40,925 bases of DNA. Origin: Leptospira biflexa (lineage in GTDB: Bacteria > Spirochaetota > UBA4802 > UB4802). The stretch lies in the NCBI GenBank assembly GCA_020721905.1, contig DYLU01000020.1, forward strand, positions 1 to 40,925, written 5' to 3'. Positions 35,295 to 40,925 of the stretch are shown here, piece by piece. The number at the start of each line of letters is the position of its first letter. Position 1 is the first letter of the stretch. Under the pieces are notes generated by a model. It saw only the letters and a list, made by a program, of their open reading frames with translations. It ran no database searches and was not told the origin of the DNA. Both the position numbers and the translations under genes were made by a program.

Positions 35295-36599
35295 ATGAAA
35301 AAAACTGTAGCATGTATTATTGGGTTGTGTTTGTTCTTTGCATTACACAATGCAATGGCTGCCCGTCTTTCGGATGAAGACCTGGCAAAAAAGATTGAAG
35401 GCTGGTACCCAACAGGGCTCCCGCTTGTTAACTATGACAGCGATAACGGGTTTGGATACGGCGTACGCGTTTATCTGTATAATAACGGTACCCGCGATGA
35501 CGAATATTTTGCCTATGCACCGTATAAGATGCAGCTATACGGACAGTTTTATCAAACAACCAACGGGTATCAGTACCATGAAATAAATTTAGACATGCCC
35601 TATATATTTGGTACTAAATTCCGAATCATTACTTCAATAGCGTATGACAAAAAGATTAATGCCAATTACTTTGGGCAGGGTGCTGATACTGCAAAAGGTA
35701 CATTAAAACTTTATACTGCGTATCCATCAACTTATGAAACATTTGATACATTCCAGGATTATTTAGATTATGCTGATAACGATGAACGTTTCATAAAGTA
35801 CTACAATTATGAATACACCAAGCCAAGCTATTTTCTGAATGTTTACAGGGATATAACGCATAACCTTAAATTTCTTGCTGGACTTGAAGTAAAGAAAGTT
35901 ACCATAGACACCTGGAATGGGGAAAAGTTTGACGGCACTTCTCAGGGGCCAACGCTTCTTGAACAACGGCACCCCTTAGGATATGACGGCGGATGGTCAA
36001 ACTTTGCCCGTGCAGGCATCTACTATGACACCCGTGACTACGAACCCGATCCCAAAACAGGATACCTCATTGATTATGCCTTTGAAATATCTGATGATAC
36101 AATTGGATCAGATTATGATTTTACACGCCACACTGTCCAGCTTCAATATTATTTTCCACTTGCGCAATCACTAACGCTGGCACTGCGCGCAGGCTACACC
36201 GACGCCAACGGCAATACCCCATTCTTTGAAATGGGTTATTTTGGATTTTCACTCAACCGCCGCACAGGTCTTGGCAACAACAGGACACTGCGTGGGTATC
36301 GCGAACAGCGTTTTGTTGGACCCACCATGACTGTTGCAAACGCAGAACTTCGCTTCAAATTTGCCGAAGCCAATCCCTGGGGACAGAATTTTCAGTTTAA
36401 AATCACCGCATTTTATGATGTGGGCAACGTTTATGACGGTGCAGCTGATCCGTTTACTGATCCACGTTTTGGTGATTACCATCAGGGTTATGGTGGCGGG
36501 CTAGTTATTGCATGGAATATGGCCACAATTGTGCATTTCTACTATGGGATGAGCAAAGAAGACTCTTCAGTATCTGTTGATTTCAGCCATACATTTTAG
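35295..36599 (+). CDS. Omp85/BamA-like outer membrane barrel
   Basis: 434 residues. Signal peptide KKTVACIIGLCLFFALHNAMA. The mature protein has no visible POTRA domains (about 40 residues before the first strands). It then has barrel strands including FGYGVRVYLYNNGTRD, FARAGIYYDTRDYEPDPKTGYLIDYAFEIS (typical surface-antigen pattern), FFEMGYFGFSLNRRTGLGN and the hallmark TLRGYREQRFVGPTMTVANAELRF. It ends in VSVDFSHTF with terminal Phe. Such POTRA-less Bac_surface_Ag barrels have unknown jobs. The frame opens at 35250, but ACTGGAGG before ATG 35295 and the signal sequence set the start. The word GCGATAGTTAC begins two bases after the stop. Confidence 0.8.
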   Translation: MKKTVACIIGLCLFFALHNAMAARLSDEDLAKKIEGWYPTGLPLVNYDSDNGFGYGVRVYLYNNGTRDDEYFAYAPYKMQLYGQFYQTTNGYQYHEINLDMPYIFGTKFRIITSIAYDKKINANYFGQGADTAKGTLKLYTAYPSTYETFDTFQDYLDYADNDERFIKYYNYEYTKPSYFLNVYRDITHNLKFLAGLEVKKVTIDTWNGEKFDGTSQGPTLLEQRHPLGYDGGWSNFARAGIYYDTRDYEPDPKTGYLIDYAFEISDDTIGSDYDFTRHTVQLQYYFPLAQSLTLALRAGYTDANGNTPFFEMGYFGFSLNRRTGLGNNRTLRGYREQRFVGPTMTVANAELRFKFAEANPWGQNFQFKITAFYDVGNVYDGAADPFTDPRFGDYHQGYGGGLVIAWNMATIVHFYYGMSKEDSSVSVDFSHTF

Positions 36600-36614
36600 G
36601 GCGATAGTTACTGA

Positions 36615-36654
36615 TAATCAGGAAGGCTGTACAAAAACACTGCCTTCCTGATTA
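36615..36654. terminator. Long hairpin between convergent genes
   Basis: Perfect 13-pair stem TAATCAGGAAGGC (36615-36627) / GCCTTCCTGATTA (36642-36654) with a 14-base loop. It lacks a clean T run but sits between the convergent Omp85-like and SGNH genes. A GCGATAGTTACTG word lies directly before it. Confidence 0.7.
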
Positions 36655-36660
36655 ATGGCT

Positions 36661-37515
36661 TTATTTGTTATTCCTTATAAGTATTTCCTTAATGGCGGCA
36701 GCTAAGATTCTTCCACCTTTCCCGTTTATATGGATATTATCGGTCATATAGGTCAGGCCGCGGCTATCTGAAATAGAATTCCAATCCCTGCCTAAAAGAT
36801 AATGCTGTATAATTGCGCTGTACATAAACCAAAGACCTGTAGTATAAGGGGCAACATCCCGTTTGCCCCGGCGTATCAAATCGCGGGTAAGAATCTCATT
36901 CAAGTCTATATACCCCAATTTCTCTTTTTCGGCAATATCCCTGATAATGGCCGAGTATTCCATACTGCGTTTGAATGGGATGCTGTCAATATTTTCACCC
37001 AGCGGTGGTAGCGATATCAGCACAATCTTTGCATGTATTTTTGTTTTTAAAATGCTGACTAATGTGCGATAGTTTTCTGCAAACCATTCTTTGGTTGGCT
37101 TTTGCGGCAGATTCCACAGGTCATTGTAACGCTGGTATTCCTCATCATTAAGCGAGCCCTTAAGATCATTAGTCCCAATCCATACAAATACATAGTGTGG
37201 TTTCAGCGCAATAACACTGTCAACAACCTGAAGAAGGTTATACACCAACCGTGAGTTGACTCCTTCGTTTACAAACACATAGTTTTGTAAATCAGGATCA
37301 TCATCAAGGTAACCAACATAATCAAAACTGACTGCTGCATGTGTTAAACTATCGCCAAAAAACACTACAATCTTTTTGTCTTGCGGCAGTGCAGTTTCCA
37401 GCATGGCCTGTGCATTATTTGCAGGAACCTTTGTTGCCTTATAATACACATAACCATACACAGCACCAAACACAACAATAAGACACAGAACTATAATCAA
37501 AATCTTTTTTACCAT
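36661..37515 (-). CDS. SGNH/GDSL hydrolase, membrane-anchored
   Basis: 284 residues. N-terminal signal-anchor (KKILIIVLCLIVVFGAVYGYVYY). Block I VVFFGDSLTHAAV with the nucleophile S56, YVFVNEGVNSRLVYNL (block II Gly), VWIGTNDLKGS (block III Asn), LISLPPLGEN, and C-terminal TDNIHINGKGG with the catalytic Asp-His pair. SGNH enzymes are esterases or lipases, some acting on cell-surface polysaccharide acyl groups; substrate unknown. GGAGAAG lies upstream of the ATG. A single gene, convergent with the Omp85-like gene. Confidence 0.9.
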   Translation of the reverse strand: MVKKILIIVLCLIVVFGAVYGYVYYKATKVPANNAQAMLETALPQDKKIVVFFGDSLTHAAVSFDYVGYLDDDPDLQNYVFVNEGVNSRLVYNLLQVVDSVIALKPHYVFVWIGTNDLKGSLNDEEYQRYNDLWNLPQKPTKEWFAENYRTLVSILKTKIHAKIVLISLPPLGENIDSIPFKRSMEYSAIIRDIAEKEKLGYIDLNEILTRDLIRRGKRDVAPYTTGLWFMYSAIIQHYLLGRDWNSISDSRGLTYMTDNIHINGKGGRILAAAIKEILIRNNK

Positions 37516-38063
37516 ACTTCTCCTCCAATTATTATAGCATCTTTCTTAAACAAACTATATTGATGGTACCGTAATTGTTGATATTCTATAGCATGTTGAG
37601 CCCACCATTGGTGCAATCAGATTTAATGTACAATACTAGATTATCCTTTTAAAATATAATATGTCAAATCAAATAACTATAACGAGCACATTAATACATC
37701 ATCTGAATAATTCTGAAATGTTAGTTTGTATGTATAGTATATCAGAGATCATGATGACAGTATATAAGGTCAACGGCAATTGCCACTCAATATACATCCC
37801 CCAAGGTAATTTGCTAACTATCCTGGTTTGCCCGGGACTACCGGAAAACCTGGTATTTCTTTATGCCATCCTGTATTGCAAAAGCACCGCAGGGTATCTT
37901 TTCTCAACAAAAAATCTTTTCTCTTATGCATCCAAAACCAGAATGGCACGTCCCATTATATTGAATATTTGAATGGCATTGCATATAGTAATCCGTGAAA
38001 TTAATACAAAAGCATCCTTGCCTGTTACAATTCTCTAAACTTCAACAAATGGTTAAAAAGCAT
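37516..38063. other. Gene-poor 548-base gap
   Basis: A 103-codon open frame occurs at 37661-37972 (+), but it has no ribosome binding site, a low-complexity composition and no recognisable motif, so I do not call it a gene. No tRNA, strong hairpin or DnaA-box cluster is seen. It lies between divergent or unrelated units (SGNH start and metY end). Confidence 0.5.
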
Positions 38064-39341
38064 TTATTCCAGGGCTTCCTGTAGCGCTGCAATGATGTCA
38101 TCACTGTGTTCTATACCCACCGACAGTCGTATAAGATCAGGGGTTATGCCCGCCTGATGCTGCTGTTTGTCAGAAAGCTGTGAGTGCGAGGTGCTTGCTG
38201 GATGCAATACCAGACTCTTTGCATCGCCTACATTTGCCAGATGGGAAAATAGCTTCACCGAATTTATAAATCGTACTGCAGCATCATAGCCGCCTTTAAT
38301 GCCAAAGACTACCATGCCGCCATAGCCCTTTGTGAAATACTTTGATGCAATTTTACAGGAACTATCGCCCTCTAAACCCGGATATTTAACCCATGCTACA
38401 TTTTTATGTTTTTCCAAGAATTGTGCTACTTTTAGCGCATTTTCGCTGTGCCGCTGCATCCTGAGTGGAAACGTCTCAACCCCCTGTAAAAATATCCATG
38501 CATTGTCGGGCGAGATTGCCGCACCCAGATTCCTTAACGCAACAAGCCTCATACGCATGATAAAGGCAAGAGGATTGGATTCCCCCAGATCATGGGCAAA
38601 TCGCATACCATGGTAACCTGCATCGGGTTCATTATACAGTGCAAACTTTGTGTCAGTCCAGTCAAAGGTACCCGCATCAACCACTATACCGCCAATGGCA
38701 GTACCATGCCCACCCAACCACTTGGTAAGCGAATGCACCACAACATGAGCCCCGTATTCAATAGGCCTGAAGTGATACGGCGTTGCAAAGGTGTTATCAA
38801 CGATGAGTGGCAGATGATACTTTTGTGCTATTGCAGCAACCCTTTCAAAATCAGGTACGCCCAACGCTGGATTGCCAATTGACTCGATAAAGATGGCGCG
38901 CGTTTTTTCCGTCACTGCTTTTTCATACGCACCGTAATCATTGAAGGGCACCATGTTACAGGTAATACCAAATTGCGGAAGTATGGCATCGAACATGGTG
39001 TGGGTACCGCCATACAGATTGCTTGCGCTGATAAATTCATCACCGGCTTTGCACACATTTATGATTGCATAAAATATTGCAGATGTACCTGACGCAAGTG
39101 CCAGCGCTGCCCTGCCTCCTTCAAGCATGGCCACACGTTCTTCCAGCACCTCCTGCGTTGGATTCATGATGCGCGTATAGATGTACCCTTTTTGTTTCAG
39201 TGCAAAAAGGTCTGCTCCATGCTGTGCCGAATCAAATACATACGAACTGGTACGATACACCGGGACCGCACGAGATTTTGTAGCATCTATGCTCTGACCC
39301 CCATGGAGCGCAATGGTTTCAATATTATAGTTCTTTTCCAT
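38064..39341 (-). CDS. metY: O-acetylhomoserine sulfhydrylase (MetY-type PLP enzyme)
   Basis: 425 residues, length of MetY. Makes homocysteine from O-acetylhomoserine and sulfide. Marks are IETIALHGGQSIDATKSRAVPVYRTSSY, the substrate-binding YTRIMNPTQEVLEERVAMLEGG, ALASGTSAIFYAI, IVDNTFATPYHFRPIEYGAHVVVHSLTKWLGGHGTAIGG (PLP Lys in SLTKWLGG), and the long form insert (GYHGMRFAHDLG) that marks MetY against MetB. AGGAGG before the ATG at 39341 sets the start; the open frame runs to 39359. It begins 18 bases after the cysK stop, in one operon rrf2-cysK-metY. Confidence 0.93.
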   Translation of the reverse strand: MEKNYNIETIALHGGQSIDATKSRAVPVYRTSSYVFDSAQHGADLFALKQKGYIYTRIMNPTQEVLEERVAMLEGGRAALALASGTSAIFYAIINVCKAGDEFISASNLYGGTHTMFDAILPQFGITCNMVPFNDYGAYEKAVTEKTRAIFIESIGNPALGVPDFERVAAIAQKYHLPLIVDNTFATPYHFRPIEYGAHVVVHSLTKWLGGHGTAIGGIVVDAGTFDWTDTKFALYNEPDAGYHGMRFAHDLGESNPLAFIMRMRLVALRNLGAAISPDNAWIFLQGVETFPLRMQRHSENALKVAQFLEKHKNVAWVKYPGLEGDSSCKIASKYFTKGYGGMVVFGIKGGYDAAVRFINSVKLFSHLANVGDAKSLVLHPASTSHSQLSDKQQHQAGITPDLIRLSVGIEHSDDIIAALQEALE

Positions 39342-39358
39342 AGTAAACCCTCCTGCCA

Positions 39359-40273
39359 TTAATCAAAAAGCCATGTACTTACATACCGCTCACCCGAATC
39401 AGGAAGTAGCACCACAATCGTTTTCCCCTGGCTTCCAGGTCTTTGTGCTATCGTTAATGCTGCCCACATTGCAGCACCCGATGAAATGCCGGCAAGGATG
39501 CCTTCATGTTGTGCCAATTTTCTGGCGATAGCTACGGCATCAGATTCATCAACGGTTACTATCTCATCAATAACTGATTGGTTTAAAACCGCCGGTATAA
39601 AACCTGCTCCAATGCCCTGAATCTTATGAGGACCAGGGTTACCTCCCGACAATACCGGCGATTTAGCTGGTTCCACAGCAACTATTTTTACCGATGGCTT
39701 GTTTGCTTTGAGCACCTCCCCAACGCCGGTGATAGTTCCTCCTGTACCAACACCGGCAATAAAGATGTCAACCTCACCGTTTGTATCATTCCATAATTCA
39801 ACAGCAGTTGTTTTTCTATGTATTGCAGGGTTTGCGGGGTTATTAAACTGCTGAGGCATGAAGGCATTTTTTGTTTTTGCAACTATCTCTTCAGCTTTTG
39901 CAACTGCGCCACGCATACCAAGCGCACCATCAGTGAGTACAATTTCAGCACCAAGCATTGCTAAAAGCTTACGGCGCTCTATGCTCATGGTATCAGGCAT
40001 TGTCAATATAAGCCGGTAACCCCTGACAGCTGCTACAAATGCAAGCGCTATTCCTGTGTTGCCACTGGTGGGTTCAATTATCACCGAATCAGGATGAAGC
40101 AGCCCTTTGCTTTCAGCATCAGAAATCATAGCATAGCCAATTCGGTCCTTTACACTGGACAAAGGATTGCGCGACTCTATTTTTGCATAAAGATTAACCC
40201 CAAAAGGTGCAAGTTTATTAATCTTTACCAGTGGCGTATTGCCAAGTGTTTCAATAATTGTAGTGTATTGCAT
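39359..40273 (-). CDS. cysK: Cysteine synthase (O-acetylserine sulfhydrylase)
   Basis: 304 residues. Makes cysteine from O-acetylserine and sulfide using PLP. Motifs are [14 protein letters not shown], the PLP lysine in [66 protein letters not shown] and [12 protein letters not shown]. The ATG at 40273 follows AAGGAGA, and its product starts [12 protein letters not shown], the family start. The open frame continues to 40300, but that part overlaps the rrf2 end. Middle gene of the sulfur operon, with its stop 18 bases before metY. Confidence 0.95.
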   Translation of the reverse strand: MQYTTIIETLGNTPLVKINKLAPFGVNLYAKIESRNPLSSVKDRIGYAMISDAESKGLLHPDSVIIEPTSGNTGIALAFVAAVRGYRLILTMPDTMSIERRKLLAMLGAEIVLTDGALGMRGAVAKAEEIVAKTKNAFMPQQFNNPANPAIHRKTTAVELWNDTNGEVDIFIAGVGTGGTITGVGEVLKANKPSVKIVAVEPAKSPVLSGGNPGPHKIQGIGAGFIPAVLNQSVIDEIVTVDESDAVAIARKLAQHEGILAGISSGAAMWAALTIAQRPGSQGKTIVVLLPDSGERYVSTWLFD

Positions 40274-40296
40274 GGTATTATCTCCTTTTGATGATC

Positions 40297-40731
40297 TCAA
40301 ATTTCGTATATACTTCCGGAAGAACGCTTATATTCCTCAACCATGTCCTGTAATGTAATGCCTTCAAGCACATGCATTATGGCTTCATCCGCCTTTTTCC
40401 AGATTGTGCGTGCCACACAATCGACATTGCGGTTGCACACGTTTGGATTTTCAGCACATTCAACCAGAGTGACATCGCCTTCTAATGTTTCCACAATCAT
40501 GCGTATTGTTATCTCGGATGGGGGTTTTGCCAGCATATACCCACCATTGGCACCGCGCACCGATTGTAGCAGCCCTGCAGATTTTAGAGGGATTACCAGT
40601 TTACTTAAATATTTAAACGATATCCCCTGCATTGTTGCCACTTCTTTCAAAAAAACAGGACCCTGATTAAATTTAAGCGCAAATTCAAACATCATCCTTA
40701 CGCCATATCTGCTTCTGGTTGATAATCTCAT
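40297..40731 (-). CDS. Rrf2-family regulator with three clustered cysteines
   Basis: 144 residues. N-terminal winged helix ([21 protein letters not shown], then [42 protein letters not shown]) as in IscR, CymR and NsrR. A cysteine set C-x6-C-x5-C ([14 protein letters not shown]) near 90-105 could hold an iron-sulfur cluster; CymR-type cysteine regulators lack cluster binding and work through CysK. Its position in front of cysK and metY makes it the likely sulfur/cysteine repressor of this operon. A promoter and inverted-repeat site lie just upstream, so it probably controls itself. Confidence 0.9.
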   Translation of the reverse strand: MRLSTRSRYGVRMMFEFALKFNQGPVFLKEVATMQGISFKYLSKLVIPLKSAGLLQSVRGANGGYMLAKPPSEITIRMIVETLEGDVTLVECAENPNVCNRNVDCVARTIWKKADEAIMHVLEGITLQDMVEEYKRSSGSIYEI

Positions 40732-40749
40732 TTTATACTTCCTTATTTG

Positions 40750-40799
40750 CTACTAATATGACCTTTTTAGTAGTATATTATAATATTTTTTATTGTCAA
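40750..40799 (-). promoter_or_regulatory. Promoter and inverted-repeat operator of the sulfur operon
   Basis: Read on the minus strand: TTGACA (40794-40799), 16 bases, TATACT (40772-40777), then CTACTAA (40767-40773) and TTAGTAG (40750-40756), a perfect seven-pair inverted repeat with a 10-base centre. The repeat overlaps the -10 edge and the start point, as repressor sites do. Confidence 0.65.
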
Positions 40800-40871
40800 T
40801 ACTTTTTTATAAAAATCAAAAATTGTGCTGAAATTACTGTAATAATCATTCTTATACTTTCTTGGATTTTA

Positions 40872-40889
40872 AGGCTCTGACCCCTTTTT
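40872..40889 (+). repeat. 18-bp word identical to 1259-1276
   Basis: AGGCTCTGACCCCTTTTT, same orientation as the copy near the left end, upstream of the rrf2 promoter. Confidence 0.6.
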
Positions 40890-40925
40890 TATTTTTTTAT
40901 ACCCACTCAACTATCATGGAATACT

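Noticed and set aside
37661-37972. 103-codon open frame in the 548-base gap
   Set aside because: No ribosome binding site, no recognised motif, composition unlike its neighbours; not enough to call a gene.

Overview
The window is a gene-dense, AT-rich stretch of chromosome from a Gram-negative (diderm) bacterium. The envelope is shown by a Porin_O_P-type porin, an Omp85/BamA-like barrel, an LPP20-like lipoprotein with a clear lipobox and several signal-peptide proteins. The 5S rRNA gene stands alone with its own promoter and terminator, as in Leptospira, where rRNA genes are unlinked. A spirochaete-like lineage (Leptospira side) is my best guess, from gene style and this rRNA layout only. There is no ribosomal protein or 16S marker to fix it.

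Layout. 1-600: decayed ends of two restriction enzymes and a small tandem repeat. 595-1122 (-): an unknown membrane protein. 1360-6149: a full selenocysteine locus, consisting of selD (itself a selenoprotein, with an in-frame UGA and a hairpin after it), a frameshifted small gene, tRNA-Sec, selA and selB. 6260-8071: a HEAT-repeat protein and type III pantothenate kinase whose first conserved Asp is Asn. 8072-8647: a gene-free AT-rich block with three perfect DnaA boxes, a candidate replication origin. 8648-14012: CheX-like protein, sodium/solute symporter, MoeA, a MnmA-like PP-loop enzyme and PurN. 14313-15530: a membrane protein and an LPP20 lipoprotein. 15581-17772 (-): a collapsed ferredoxin-nitroreductase, a PhzF-like enzyme and a CPBP protease gene split by an amber codon. 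17923-19687: an unknown exported protein, the 5S rRNA and a protein with a duplicated ribbon-helix-helix-like unit.

19794-30689: RluA-type pseudouridine synthase overlapping a DUF4416 gene; then on the minus strand a TPR protein, porin and TetR regulator; then a large PQQ-repeat protein, a P-type Ca2+-ATPase and a NarL-type response regulator. 31058-36599: MFS exporter, thiolase, a membrane-anchored beta-propeller-like protein and an Omp85-like barrel. 36661-40731 (-): SGNH hydrolase, then a sulfur operon rrf2-cysK-metY with a readable promoter and a perfect inverted-repeat operator.

How the genes fit together: SelD makes selenophosphate, SelA converts Ser-tRNA-Sec to Sec-tRNA-Sec, and SelB delivers it at UGA. 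The first beneficiary is SelD. The cysK-metY operon supplies cysteine and homocysteine under an Rrf2 regulator with three clustered cysteines. A short word, GCGATAGTTAC, and its core GCGATAG recur through the window, often at gene ends; they are not explained by any gene.
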